A stretch of DNA of 64,000 nucleotides from Mesostigma viride (Eukaryota; Streptophyta; Mesostigmatophyceae; Mesostigmatales; Mesostigmataceae). The stretch is taken from the NCBI GenBank assembly GCA_009746045.1, contig RPFO01001805.1:26814-90813 (forward strand), in the 5' to 3' direction. The notes under the pieces were generated by a model. That model was given only the letters and a program-made list of their open reading frames with translations. It was not told the DNA's origin and made no database searches. The translations under genes were made by a program, and so were the position numbers. Shown here one piece after another: positions 39,290-51,422 of the stretch; position 1 is the first letter of the stretch, and the number at the start of each line of letters is the position of its first letter.

Positions 39290-40733
39290 GCTCGCCGCCG
39301 TGGACAAAAGTAGGATGCTCAACGCCGATCACACGGAAACTGCCATGAGCCTTCTCGAGTAGGCCAGCAGCCGGTTCTCTCTCGATATATTGTGTACGTG
39401 TAGGCCTCTCTCGATGTCTTGTGTCCGCCAGCTGGCTCACGTCGCAGCACCTGCGGCCGTGCGAGTTACAGGGTGGCTCCCAGGGGCAGCGAGGGCGCGG
39501 TCGAGCCACGTCGTCTTGTTCACGAGGCAGCTGCAGCCGGGGCAGGCGCGTGGTGATATGCGGTTATGATGACTGACCACGTGACGTCGGCGCGGAAGCG
39601 AGAATGCTAGCATCACCTGGCAGAATCTAAATCAGGGACTCGAGCGGCTCATGAGCCATGAGCCTACGCGACTGATCCGCAAATTGTTAGGGGGGAGTAA
39701 TACGAATAACCGGTTCCATTACACAGATTGACAGCGCCCCTGCGGGAGACGCGTTTTCCTGCAGCAGTCAACCTTGTCGAGCCTTGTCGAGCCTTGTCGA
39801 CCCTTGTCGAGCGTTGTTGAGCCTTGTTGAGCCTCGTCGAGCCTCGTCGTCCGTCGAGCCTTGTCGAGCCTTGTCGAGCCTTGTCAATCAGTTAGCCTTG
39901 TCGAGCAGTCAGCCTTGTCTGGCAGGCCCGCTCTACTGTACACGGAAAGTTGGGGGGGGTAAAACCGTAAAAGGGGATTTCTTATTCAGGGGCCCAGTGG
40001 CCTCCAGGACAGGCGCGCCGCGCCAGACTCGCCCGCTTTGGGCTTTGGGCGTCTTGGAATTTGGCTTTGGGCGTCTTGGAAGTTGGCTTTGGGCGTTTGG
40101 CTCTTTTGGCACAAAGGCCGAGCAGATTTCTACACTACACTGGTACTACGTAAAAAGCACAGACTGGTGCGGCGTAACATTTTTAAACTTGGTAAAATTA
40201 CCGCCGCACAGCCAGCCAGAACTGGACAAGGTGATGGCCGCAAGTAGTCGTTGCTGGGCTATCGTATTTGTAGCATGGGGCGTTTCACCGAGTCCGGCTA
40301 CGGTTAGCATGATGGGGAGGATTCCTAACCTTCATTATGTGGGTTAAGTAGGGGTGCTCATAGTGGCCGGTTTCCCTCGCTTCCTTGTAAACTGGGCTCT
40401 GTGTCAAGATCACAGACGACCGGGTAAGTATTTGTTCCAGTCTGTTCTAGTTTGTATGACGCCCGGCCTGCTATTAGGCGTTCTTGTTATTGTCGTTCAT
40501 CATCGCCGTGACCGTCGTGGCCAGCAGCGTGCTTCTTTACATACCCGGATGGTGTCGACTTGTCTATTGATAGCGCATTGGTGAATATCGCTGCATGGAG
40601 GAATATCGGCTACAACCCGCGGGAAAGTGCTGGCTCCAATGTGCTTTTTGTATGCAGGATGACGGCACTGCCAAGCCGGAGACGAATATGACGCTCGTTA
40701 TAATGCCAGTCATTCAGACCGACTGCGCGACTG
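39290..40733. other. Upstream region of the glycosyltransferase gene, repeat-bearing
   Basis: Probable promoter side of the preceding gene. It includes a decamer array (39,776-39,915) and a 25-bp repeat (TTTGGGCGTCTTGGAA..., about 40,036-40,096). No credible gene. Confidence 0.4.
39776..39915. repeat. Decamer tandem repeat, CCTTGTCGAG
   Basis: About twelve imperfect copies of CCTTGTCGAG, with CGTTGTTGAG and CCTCGTCGAG variants. Confidence 0.8.
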
Positions 40734-41340
40734 GTTGTGGGATACACGTTCCTGGACTTGTGGGATGTGTTCCTTGTTGTGGGATACTTGTTCTTGGTTG
40801 TGGGGTAGCAGTTCCTGGTTGTGGGATACACATTCCTGGTTGTGGGATAGCAGTTCTTGGTTGTGGGATGTGTTCCTGGTTGTGGGATGCACGTTCCTGG
40901 TTGTGAGATGTGTTGCTGGTTGTGGGATACTTGTTCCTGGTTGTGGAATGTGTTCGTGGCTGTGGGATGCACGTTCCTGGTTGTGGGAAGCACGTTCCTG
41001 GTTGTGGGATGCACGTTCCTGCTTGTGGGATACTTGTTCCTGGTGGTGGGATACACGTTCCTGGTTGTGGGATAGTCGTTCGTGGTTGTGGGATGTGTTC
41101 CTGGTTGTGGGATACTTGTTCCTGGTTGTGGGATACTTGTTCCTGGTTGTGGGATACTTGTTCCTGGTTGTGGGATACTTGTTCACGGTTGTGGGATGTG
41201 TTGCTGGTTGTGGGATACACGTTCCTGGTGGTGGGATACTTGTTCCTGGTGGTGGGAAGCACGTTCCTGGTTGTGGGATACTTGTTCCTGGTTGTGGGAT
41301 GCACGTTCCTGGTTGTGGGGTACTCGTTCCTGGTTGTGAC
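40734..41340. repeat. 21-bp minisatellite (GTTCCTGGTTGTGGGATAC-type)
   Basis: Nearly 30 units of about 21 bp (occasionally 15-20). Because 21 is a multiple of three, several frames on both strands stay open (CSWLWDT, GCGILVP, PTTRNKY). None is supported as a gene. Confidence 0.85.
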
Positions 41341-41454
41341 ATGCCCTCGTTGGCTAGCTTGTGGCTGCATGCTCCATTTCAGGGATGTATGTTACATTAA
41401 GCACGAGCTAGATATTGTGTGTGTTACATATGCTCCCAACGGAAATATGTCATT

Positions 41455-41665
41455 CTAGTCGCTCTATACGTAAGCCAGCCATAATTTCAATGCACAAGGC
41501 TACACATTTCCATCTCCATTCATATTCGTCATCCTGAAAGACTCGAGAACGCAGACAAGATAACAACGGCAGGCTCGAGCTACCATGGTCCGGATTCTCC
41601 CGATTTCTGGCCTGCGCTGAAATTAAGAATTCCATATCAAGCAGACAACCAGTTCAGGCCAGAAA
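41455..41665 (-). repeat. SINE-like dispersed repeat, copy 4
   Basis: Near-complete copy with the TCTAGTCGCTCTATACGTAA end. The other end is rearranged (ATCAAGCAGACAACCAGTTC in inverted orientation). Confidence 0.65.
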
Positions 41666-41765
41666 TCAATGATTAATGAGTTAATAATTAATTAATAAAC
41701 ACGTGACTGCGTCTTGTGAGCAAAAGTCCTCAGTGGGAGGGCAACATGGGATTAATTAATTAATT

Positions 41766-41970
41766 AAACCTGTGCTCCCGTTGGGGAGTCACGGAGCATT
41801 AGTTACCCCGATCGCGATGGATGGATGGAAGGATGGATGGATGGATGGATGGATGGATGGATGGATGGATGGATGGATGGATGGATGGATGGATGGATGG
41901 ATGGATGGATGGATGGATGGATGGATGGATGGATGGATGGATGGATGGATGGATGGATGGATGGATGGAT
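41766..41970. repeat. GATG tetranucleotide tract with its leader repeat
   Basis: About 155 bp of GATG repeats (41,816-41,970) preceded by TGCTCCCGTTGGGGAGTCAC, a leader also found (reverse) near 32,095 and, diverged, near 63,315. It lies exactly at the 3' tail of the LINE. Confidence 0.8.
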
Positions 41971-42209
41971 TAATTAATTAATTAATAGACACGTGACTGC
42001 GTCACGTGAGCATAAGTCCTCAGTGGGAGGGGAACATGGGATGGAATGGATGGTATAAGCTATCTAGGTCCTAGTTACAGGGGTGTGGGCACCGCGGCCC
42101 GAATCGCTATGAATGCCATACTTGGTCACACGCGGAGCCCCCACAGACTTGGGGGTGGTCTCCTTCATCACTACTTGCCATCTATCCTTGCGCACCATCT
42201 GCCTCCATA

Positions 42210-45200
42210 TTATACAGACAAACCAGGAGGCTGCCCGGGGGTGAGCCCGTCACGTCTAGTGTAGCCCATGTCCATGCCGAGTCTATCACGAAAAGTCCAC
42301 GGGTGGCGGCCCTGCCGCGCGCGGCCGGGGGCACGCCAGGTGAGGACATATCGCCCAGGCTGGGCGGGCTTGGTGCCAGCTAGTCTATCTGATGTATCTA
42401 CCTGATCTGTGCGGGCCAGGTGCCCGGCTAGGCCCAGGCGCCTGTGCCTAATAATGTGGGAAACATAGGGCAAATCAGCGTACAAATCCTCATTACTCAT
42501 GTGCAAACCAAGGGGGATGTGAAGGGCCTGGCGCAGCATCTTGGTGACGGCGCCGTCGAGTCGTTGCTCCAGCTCCTGCGTCAGTGTCCACGTCTCGGCG
42601 CCGTAGGTCAGGATCGTCAGAATGACGACCTTGAAGAGGTCACGCTTGACGATCCGGGTTAGGGCGGGGTTGCTCCACCAGCGGCGGTGGTCATGGAGGT
42701 GCGCCCACGCCATGCCGATCCGTGTCGTCATGTCGTCCTCGCAGTCGGGAAGCCAACTGCCGAGCAGCTTGAAGCGGCCTGAAGGAGGGTAGTTGACCTC
42801 GGCATCGTCTAAGAGGCGGAGTGTGGGTGGGGGCCCTGCCATGCCGAGGGCCAGGGCCTCCGTTTTGGGGCTGATTTCTAGACCAACCGCCCGAGCCTCG
42901 AGCGCCAGGCAGTCCAGCCAAAGTTGGGCAGACTCCGGCTTCTCGATGAGCGTGATGTCGTCGGCATAAATGAGGTCAGCTAGTAAATTCTGCTTGTTAG
43001 TCGGCCCCCCTTCCCCAAGCTCGTTCGTGATCGCTAGGCCAGGGGCACGGCCTGCAATGCTAGCAAAGCGAGCACGTGCCTGGCGCATAACATAATCCAC
43101 TACAATAATAAACAGGTACGGCGACAGGACGCAACCCTGCCAGACGCCGGTCTGCAGTGGGCAGGGCGGGGTAATGCCGTGTTGAGTGCGCACCGAAGTG
43201 GTCGACCCCTCATACAGCGTGCGGATGACGGTAATCAGGGGAGTGGGGACGCGAGCGCGAGCAAGTACAGCCCATAGAGCGTCCCAGAGGACAGAATCAA
43301 AAGCCTTGATGAAGTCGACGAAGATCAGGATGGCGGGAAACTCACCAGGTTGCAGGAGAGCGATTTCCTCGAAGAGGCGACGCGCGACGAAGATGGCCAT
43401 GACGGTGTTGCGCCCAGGACGGAAGCCCATTTGACTTTCCCCAAGGTGACAGTCGAGAGCAGAACGAAGGCGGTTGAGGATCATGCGCATGAACAACTTG
43501 AGTGCGGCGCTCTGGATGCAGACTCCTCTGTAGTTGGCGGGGTCGTCAGGGGAACCTTTGTTTTTGTACAGCATAATACGGTAGCTGTGCTGCCACTCAG
43601 GAATCGGCGGCGCGTCGGCAAGCAGGATCCGGTTGCAGACGTCAAGCAGGAACCCCGTGAGCGCCGTCAGCTTAATCACCGGGGCTGGGAGCTGGTCAGG
43701 TCCAACGGCGGCATAGAAGCGGAGTTGCTTGGCGGCGGTGCTCAGCTCGAGCTCGGTGAACGGCGGGAGCTCGTTGGGGTCGGCCAGGGGTTCCGTCAGG
43801 GCTGGGTACGTGTAGTCCTGCTCAGCGGCGGGCGGCGTGGGCGGCGCAGGGACGTCCGCAGGCGCTACTGCCAGGCGTGCGGCCGCCAGAGGGCCAAGCG
43901 GCGGAGGCGGCGGGGGGGCGCCGAGCAGCCGGGACTGGGAGGAATACCACTGGTCGAGCTGCTGCTGCGGTGAGCCAGAGAGCGTCCGCGGCGCCGGCTG
44001 CGCGCCGCCGGCGGGCCGTTGGGCGTGACGCAGGCGGGTCCAGGCGTACTTGCCGTGCTGGTCCTTGAGGTGGGCGAAGTACTCGCGGACATGAAGGTCC
44101 TCCTGCTCCTTGGTCGCCTGCCGGATGGCCGAGTGGTAATCGGCTTTGAGGCGGGCGTAGCGGGCGGGGTCGCTGTTGTCGCGCAGGGCTTGCCGGGCCT
44201 GGATGACGGCGGGGAGCCGGTGCAGGCTGGTGAAGCGGGGCGGGCGGCGGGGGGGCAGTAGGGCCCCGGCCGCGGGCAGCTTGTCAGCGAGGTGCCGAAG
44301 GGCCGATGCCGGGCCGGCAGCGAACAGCTGGGCGTGGCTGGCCGGGATGTCCAGCGCGTCGACGAACGCCTCTGCGCGCGCTTGTGGGCGCGTTTTTCAG
44401 GGAAGTCCTCCAGAGCGTCGTCAGATTTCTCGAGCAACTGAAGTGTGCGCAAATCAGGTGGTGCCACGTGCTTACGAAAGGGCGAGGGGAATCGCAGGCG
44501 GATGCGGGCGGTGACGATGCGATGATCGGAGCGCACCAGGGGGATCACATGCGAGCGAGCAGCTAGTACAGATCCTTGATGACGCTTGCGCATTACAACA
44601 TAGTCAATGCAGCGTTCAGTGCCAGTTGGCGAGGTGTGTGTGACCAAAGCATCTGGACTATGTGGAAAGCGGGTGTTGGCAGTGACCAAATCGCATGTCG
44701 TAAGCAAATCAGCAAAAAGTTCAGTGTTGGCATTGGAGACCGTACCGTTGGGGGCGTGCTGACATCCGCCAGTACCCGGTGGTAGCGTGGCGTTGGCGTC
44801 CAGCAGCAGAGCGAGGTAGTTGCGACCAGGGATGCCGTTCGCCAGGTTCTCCAGCGCTGCAAAGAAGTCCTTGCGGTCTTGTTCTGGGTGGCCGGAGTGG
44901 GGTGCGTAACCAACGCCCACCGTCAGGGCGTAGGTCGAGTGGCCCTCCATCGAATGAAAAGTGGCCACGAGGAGCCGAGCGTTGACCAGCTGGGGTTCGC
45001 CCATGTGGCGTACGGCGAGCGGGGAGCAGAGGAGACCGACGCCCCCGTTCCCGGTGCCGTCGCCGCCTCCGTAGTAGAACCGCCAGCCGTCGATGTCGTC
45101 AGCAACAAGGGCAGTTGATCCGCGGGCCGATGCAGTGCGCCTGTGTTCTTGGATTCCCAGGATGGCGATATTATTGTCGATGCAGAAACCAATAAGATTG

Positions 45201-45695
45201 GAGACTCGATGGCACTGACAGTCGTCACTGCGCAGGCAGTGACAGCGGTCAGCGTCGGGCTGGAGCGTGCGGGCGTTGAAGGTGGCGATGACCAAGGGCG
45301 CGCGTTGACCGAAAAGGGGGTGCAGGCGGGGGTGGGGGCGGAGATGGAGCAGGGTGGTGATGGGGGTGGGGGTGGAGGTGGTGGGGTAGGGGGGCGGGTT
45401 GGGGACTTATGCTTTCAATCACCGTTTCGATTCTTCCTGCCAACGCGTCGAGGCGACGCCGACGGTTGGCTCGGGTGGCCAGGTAGAATGAGTCTGCGTC
45501 TGCACGCATAAGAAATGCGTGCAGTCTGAGGAGGTTTCGGAGGCGGCCGCGCGAGGCGGGGCGACCCTGGCTCACTGCCGACCCGTTGCTCTCTCTCCGA
45601 CAGCCCGAGGGCTGCGAAGGCAAAGGGGCGGGAAGGGGAGTTAGGCAGATCCCACTGCTAGAGCCGCGGAGCCGCGGGGCCGCGAGCGTCATCAT
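42210..45695 (-). pseudogene. LINE ORF2: AP endonuclease and reverse transcriptase
   Basis: Starts at the ATG at 45,695-45,693, which overlaps the ORF1 stop as ATGA. The endonuclease part (about 45,295-44,400) has VIATFNARTL, LGIQEHR, LLLDANATLP and SDHRIV, the usual metal-binding and catalytic positions. The RT part has YRGVCIQSAALKLF, MGFRPGRNTV, FVDFIKAFDSV, GCVLSPYLF and the YADD box (about 42,960), then a C-terminal HRRLGLAGHLART segment. Two frameshifts are needed: one in the proline-rich stretch near 45,310 and one near 44,390-44,400 (by a run of T). The length, about 1,160 codons, is normal for a LINE. No RNase H is recognised. Confidence 0.85.
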
Positions 45696-46279
45696 TGATA
45701 GGAGAGAAGGGTTCGCAGCGCGGGCTCCGACTCAGGTGCAAAGCGAACGAATTTATTAGGGGGACGGCCAAGCCTGGCAGCCATACCTGAGCTGAAGTTG
45801 CCCCGGCGGATCCCCACACGTGCTGGGGAGCAGGTGACCGTCGATGCCGGTGGCGATGGCGGTGACGGCGGGGGCCGAGTAGGGGGCTGGGGCGCTGGCA
45901 CGGCGGTATCCATGGGGGTCGCCGTCATTGGAGGAAGGTCCTGGCCGTTAATGCGGACGATGAAGACGCCATTAAAGAGGCGGGCATAGATGCTGCACCG
46001 TAGTTGCGGGTTGGCCTGCTTGGCTGCCCGAGCCTCGTGGACCTCTGGCCGGTTCAGGGCGGCAGCCCGGGCCTCAAGCTGCTCCGGGGTATAGTAATCG
46101 TCGATGCTCAGTTGGGTATCGTGGAGGTTCCGGCGGGCCTTCTGCACCTGCAGTTTGTCCTCCTTGCGGTGGAATTCCACCAAGACAGGGGCGGTGGGGC
46201 CGCCGAGCCGTTGTGCCGTTTTGATGACGACGCTTTGGGCCACGCCGAGCTTCCCCAGGAAGGGGTCGCCCCGGAGGTA

Positions 46280-49200
46280 CAGGGGTCACCCGCAGTATCG
46301 CAACAAGAATCGCAACTCAAAAAATTTTTTTTTATCATCCACTTCGATTAAGGGCAGGTATGGGCACACCATGGCACCTTTACTTTTCAAAAGTGATGTT
46401 TGGATGAAAAATGGGAGCGTGCTCGAGTATCGCAACACCCAGTTCCGCAACTGAAAACCCACCAATTCTAGAGTTCCGCAATGCAACAGAATCGCAACAA
46501 ACCTGGCAAGTATACCAAAAGTACGCCGTACACGTGCGCCGGAAGGAATAAATTGTCGCCAATCGGCGTGCAGGATCCGATATGTGCTTGCAATAGTTAA
46601 CGCCGTTGACGATTGATTTGCCGCGCGGTGTTCAGTTCAGTTCAGTGGGATTCATCGCGCGGAAGTCAGTGCAATAATGAACAAAAACAAAAGTGTGCCG
46701 CCTCTTCATTGAATAATCAACGACCTATAATTAGTCTACAACCACTAACCTTTCGTTATCAAACAGTTCCCTAATCATCACGCGCGTCATCGTCTCGTCA
46801 TTGCGCGTCATTACCCCGTCATTGTCCCGCCGACATTACACAGCTATGGTCTTGAGGTATAGTCGGCGCCGTGGCATGTTAAACAAACTGCGTTGTTTCA
46901 TTCACAGTGTGGTTTCATAATGTCGCTCTTTCGAACGGGGATGCATTAGGCAACAATACTGGACAGATTCTGAAAGAGGGTGTGTTTGTGAAGTGGGGAT
47001 GGCAGCGGCCCAGCATTTGCTGGCCGTGCGGGTGCAACTTTGAGGCGACTACATATATCGCCCTGAACCGTCTTTGTTAAAGCGGTGAGACAGTCCAGTG
47101 TTACAGTCCGGCCGCAGGCCGGGCAAGGGAAATGCTGTGTTCACCATGATGCTGCGGGCCGAGGATGGGTGGCTGCATGGAAACGTGAATGCTTGCATCG
47201 AATGGATGGCGGTGTCTGCATGCATGGATTGCACGTGAATGTTCGCAGGATGGGTGGTAATTGCATGGATGCTCGCAGGATGGGTGCTAATTACCCGAAT
47301 CGATATTGCATTAATGCTTGCAGGGATGGATGGTGTTTGCATGCGTGGATACGTGAATGCTTGCAGGGATGGATGGTGTTTGCATGCATGGATACGTGAA
47401 TGCTTGCAGGGATGGGTGGTGTTTGCATGCATGGATACGTAAATGCTTGCAGGGATGGATGGTGTTTGCATGCATGAATGTGTGAATGCTTGCATGGGTG
47501 GATGGTGTTTGCATGCATGGATGGGTGGTGTTTGCATGCATGGATACCTGAAAGCTTGGGGTGGATGGTGTTTGCATGCATGGATACGTGAATGCTTGCA
47601 TGGGTGGATGGTGTTTGCATGCATGGATGCGTGAATGCTTGCACGGATGGGTGGTGTTTGCATGCATGGATACGTGAATGCTTGCCTGGGTGGATGGTGT
47701 TTGCATGCATGGATACGTGAATGCTTGCACGGATGGGTGGTGTTTGCATGCATGGATACGTGAATGCTAGCATGGATGGATGGTGTTTGCATGCATGAAT
47801 GTGTGAATGCTTGGGGTGGATGGTGTTTGCATGCATGGATACGTGAATGCTTGCGTGGATGGATGGTGTTTGCATGCATGGATGCGTGAATGCTTGCAGG
47901 GATGGAAGTGATTGCATGCATGAATACGCGAATGCATGCATGAATGCGACCGAGGACAATGTAAGCACCTTTTAGGGATTAATATAGTGGTGAATATGGG
48001 CAGGCCCCCTGACCCATGTGAGTTATACATGTATTCAAGGAGACAACGATTCCAGTCCATGGCAGGATATATAAAGGATACCAACCCCAAGTCGGTGGGG
48101 GTATGCATGTGACCCAATTCAGTACAAGTGTAATAACAGTGATTCGGGCCGTGGTGCCAGCAACCCTGTCACTCAAGGTTACATTATAGATACTCATTCC
48201 ATCTCCGCCTCCACATCATTGAGGATGTAATATACGCGACAACTATTAATGGTCGCATGGCGGTCACGCGACGCCTGATCAACGCGTAGCGTCTGCGTGT
48301 CGTAATTTAATTTTTTAATATTAATGCACAGTCACCATTTTACCGCGTGCTGGCCTGCACTTAGCCCTTGGATGACCAGTGTGTAACTCTACCCCTAATT
48401 ATGGCTGGTTGCACCTTGCATGATAATGTCCAGAAACCAGCCTGATAACAATCTAGTGTCCATACTGGGACCAAAGCACACGCATATAGGGAGTTACTTC
48501 GGGGTCATGTCATTAGTCATGTTGCAATGTCCTATATGTCCTATGGGTGCTAAATACAGCACTAATCTCAGGGGGGTGCACGGGTGCGATAAAAAAGACA
48601 CTTACAATGCAATGTTAAGTGATAATGCAATATTGGACGTCTTCACAAACCAAGGCCCAAATGCACACGTAGCAAGGGGGTGCAAGGGGCGGTGTTACCC
48701 ATGCATCCAGAACATGAGAAATGACCTCCATTTGCATGCCTAGGATGAAAATATACAAACACTGCATCGAACTTCTTTTCTACGTCAGCAAGGCACTGGG
48801 GCCTCCATAGATGTTGCACGGACTGCACAACTGCACAGGCGTCCTTTACTAGCAAAGCCAAAAGGCTGACAAAAAACTGGCCATGATACCATCTTTCCTG
48901 AAGAATTTAGGCAATAGAAACCATCGTGCTACCATCTACAACTCCTTTAGATGTTAAATCAATCGTCATTCTAGAAAATTAGGTACAGACGCAGCTAATC
49001 ATGAACAAAACTGATGAAAATCTTACGACGACGGTTGTACAAAACCACAACCACAAACTAGTACACAGGAGTAGTAAGTTAGCGAACTTAACACCACAAA
49101 CCTTCAACAACGTGTCCGAGATTACTTACCGAATGATATAACGACTTTACCTTGTTGACGGTATCCGCAGGTACACTAAACTGCGCCATGCCGAAACCGC

Positions 49201-49697
49201 AAAAAGAAGGCTAGCGGAAAGCTAGCAATCTCATGACAGAAAGGCAATCTCATCACGGCGTCGAGACTTTCCTGGCCCTGAACGATGATGCAATACGCGA
49301 AATACATCATACGAAAACTACTGGTTGCGAAAAATTCAATGATACAGAAGCTAATAACAAGTGCTGCCTTTCATCGTCACCCCCGTGATGATTAACGCGT
49401 GTAGACGCAGTAAAAACCAGCCCGAGATAATGTGCGCATAATTAGATGTTGCGCGACTGCGGCTATAGCATTTTTCTGACGCCGCTCATTTCAGTTCGGT
49501 TGATTCTTCGCGCCGGTCAGCCAAGGAGTGACATACTTCACGTCGGGGTGTATCTTTAGTTGCGATACCACGCGTTTGCCGTTTCGCAACTTTTCGTCCA
49601 AATCGGTCCTCGCAAGAATCGCAACAAAAGTGTTTTTTGGTCCTCCTGGAAAGTTGCGTAGTTGCGATTCTTGTTGCGATACTGCGGGTGACCCCTG
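46280..49697. mobile_element. TA-flanked non-autonomous DNA transposon, 3,418 bp
   Basis: Identical 38-bp terminal inverted repeats (46,280-46,317 and 49,660-49,697; outer end CAGGGGTCACCCGCAG) are flanked by TA on both sides (46,278-46,279 and 49,698-49,699). Excision with one TA restores the LINE ORF1 frame (ARLGTY to LRGDPF). The inner ends carry extra GTTGCGAT/ATCGCAAC motifs. TA duplication points to the Tc1/mariner superfamily; no transposase frame is present. The interior carries a 43-bp minisatellite and a fragment resembling the LINE 3' end (about 48,080-48,175). Confidence 0.85.
47300..47930. repeat. 43-bp minisatellite inside the DNA transposon
   Basis: Units such as GGATGGTGTTTGCATGCATG-GATACGTGAATGCTTGCAG recur at about 43-bp spacing (for example 47,315, 47,358, 47,401) with deletions and GGGTGG/GGATGG variants. 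The long His/Pro/Ser frames across it are repeat artefacts. Confidence 0.85.
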
Positions 49698-50600
49698 TAG
49701 GTGCCCAGGCGTGCATCGTTGACGTTCGAGGGGACCCCACGTACCACAATACTGCATGAGCGAATGGGTTCGTGCATAGCATCCCGTGTGCTGGCCTTGA
49801 CGGCTGTTTTGATTTCGTTGATGAGCTCCGTAGTAGGGTTCTGAAGCGTGGCGGCATAGGTGGTCTTGGCAGGAGTTATGGAGGCGGCAAGTTGTTGCTG
49901 GAACTGGTGGAGGAGCTGCTGCTGCTGCTGCAGTCCTGCTGCAATGTGGGTGATGGCGGAGTGGATGGAGGTGTCGGCGTGTGAGGAATGGGCGTGGTGG
50001 GTGGCGAGGTGGTTGTGGACAGGGTTGAGGGCAGCGTTGAGGAGGGAGGGGAGGTGATCGAAGCAGGTATTGACGACTTGCTTGGCGGTGATGCCGATGG
50101 CGGCAGCAACAGTGGGGTCGGTTCCCAGGTCCAGAGAGGCCATGACAAAGCGCTCAAGGGCGCTGTCGGAAAGACGGGAGCACGTCCACCAGACTGCGAG
50201 GCAGAGGTCGGTGTCGTCGGGGTTGTCGTGGAGAAAGTCCGACAGGTGGGTAACCTGTTGGTTGCAGTCCCGGATCTCGCACTTTTTCTCGGCAGCCAGG
50301 TGCAGGATGGTGAGGGCGGCAGCTCGGGACAGGCGCATGATGGCGTTATAAGGCCTGGCCATTTGCCAGGTAAAAATGCGGCAGCTTCCGCGGCAGAAAA
50401 GGCCTCCTCGCAGGTATCCATGGCAGGGTCGCTGTTCGGCGGAGCGGTGGAGTGGAGCGGCTGGATGCTGACAGTGGCGTCCGGCATAGCGTGCAAGGGT
50501 GTTTCCAATGACGCCATGGCTTCATCAGCGAGTTGGTGCAGGGCCGCGGACGCTTGTGATTGCTGTGATGAGTCGTATTCCGCCATATCGAGCTGAAAAC

Positions 50601-50985
50601 CAGCGATATTTGCTGGGCAGTGCGGTGCCGGTATCTTCGGAAATATTGAGCGATAGCTGTAGAAAATTATATCAGCGTGTTTGTCTTCAAAAAACGAGTC
50701 TAATGCAACCAACCCGATGAAATTTCATGGCCGGAGTCGAAAGTTATGAGCATTCTCGTATATTGCAACAGCGATATTTGCTGGGCAGGGCGGTGCCGGT
50801 ATCTTCAAAAATATTGAGCGATAGCTGTAGAAAATTATATCAGCGTGTTCGTCTTCAAAAGACGAGTCTAATGCAACCAACCCGATGAAATTTCATGGCC
50901 GGAGTCAAAAGTTATGAGCATTCTCGTATATTGCAACAGCGATATTTGCTGGGCAGGGCGGTGCCGGTATCTTCGGAAATGCTCG
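50601..50985 (-). promoter_or_regulatory. 168-bp tandem monomers upstream of LINE ORF1
   Basis: CAGCGATATTTGCTGGGCAG recurs at 50,601, 50,769 and 50,937, exactly 168 bp apart, with almost identical content (two full units and one partial). The array ends 15 bp before the ORF1 ATG. Tandem 5' monomers act as promoters in some LINEs (for example mouse L1), so this is likely the element's own promoter. Confidence 0.7.
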
Positions 50986-51279
50986 ACATGCACGTTGATA
51001 TTAGGACGTATGGGTTGCCATTGCTGGAATTGAATTGAATTGAATTGTAACATAACTCCGTTGGGAGAATATGTAGCACATATCCCTGAGAAGGGCATAT
51101 GGCTTTTAATACATTCTAGGCTACTTCCTGCAAGAGTGCATGGAATGTAAGCAGCACTTGCTCTAGGTGCCTCAAGGGCACCGGCACCACCATGCTGTCT
51201 CAGGTTCAACCCGCCTAAGGGGGGGATCCTGGCACGGGGGAGGAAGATCATCATGGCTATACAAGGGCTAGGGCATGGC
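50986..51279. other. Sequence between the LINE and copy B
   Basis: About 290 bp with AATTGAATTGAATTG repeats (51,028-51,046) and no gene. It ends with TGGC (51,276-51,279), the target duplication of copy B. Confidence 0.5.
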
Positions 51280-51422
51280 TGTCGCGTCTGCGTGCCACAA
51301 TCTCCGGCGCCACCATGGCGGCTGGCCACTCAGCTTAATTTGGTAAAACCCAAATGAGCTGAGCTGACGTGCCTGCCTTAACGGCATGCCCTGTGGGGTG
51401 GGCGAGGACCTGTCCCATGATT
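51280..51422 (-). repeat. Module X, outer copy of element B
   Basis: 143 bp, matching the three other copies. It ends the element at the TGGC duplication. Confidence 0.8.

Larger units (their letters stand above)
45692..50586 (-). pseudogene. LINE ORF1 (RNA-binding-type), interrupted by a transposon
   Basis: The ATG at 50586 (MAEYDSSQQSQ) opens a Ser/Gln/Ala-rich start. The frame shifts near 50,375-50,385, at a run of five T, into MRLSRAAALTILHLA. A Gln-rich coiled stretch follows, then CSIVVRGVPSNVNDARLGTY, the first strand of an RRM-like fold. Here the transposon (46,280-49,697) cuts the gene. After it LRGDPFLGKLGVAQSVVIK, VLVEFHRKEDK and FIVRINGQDLPP complete the RRM-like region, with a Pro-rich tail and stop at 45,692. 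Without the insert it would be about 490 codons. Such ORF1 proteins coat the LINE RNA. Confidence 0.75.
41971..50985 (-). mobile_element. LINE (non-LTR retrotransposon), nearly full length
   Basis: On the minus strand: 168-bp leader monomers (50,985-50,601), ORF1 from 50,586, ORF2 to 42,210, a 3' UTR ending in a CACGTGAC..GTCACGTG palindrome and TTAATTAA. A 3.4-kb DNA transposon lies in ORF1 (46,280-49,697), leaving about 5.6 kb of LINE. Truncated relatives occur at 33.4-36.1 kb. Single-base frameshifts interrupt both ORFs. Confidence 0.85.

Noticed and set aside
41772..41981. Trp/Met/Asp-Gly repeat protein (also at 63.3-63.6 kb)
   Set aside because: Translation of a GATG tetranucleotide tract.
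47049..47968. His/Ser/Pro-rich protein genes on the minus strand (up to 290 codons)
   Set aside because: They are translations of a 43-bp minisatellite within a non-autonomous transposon.
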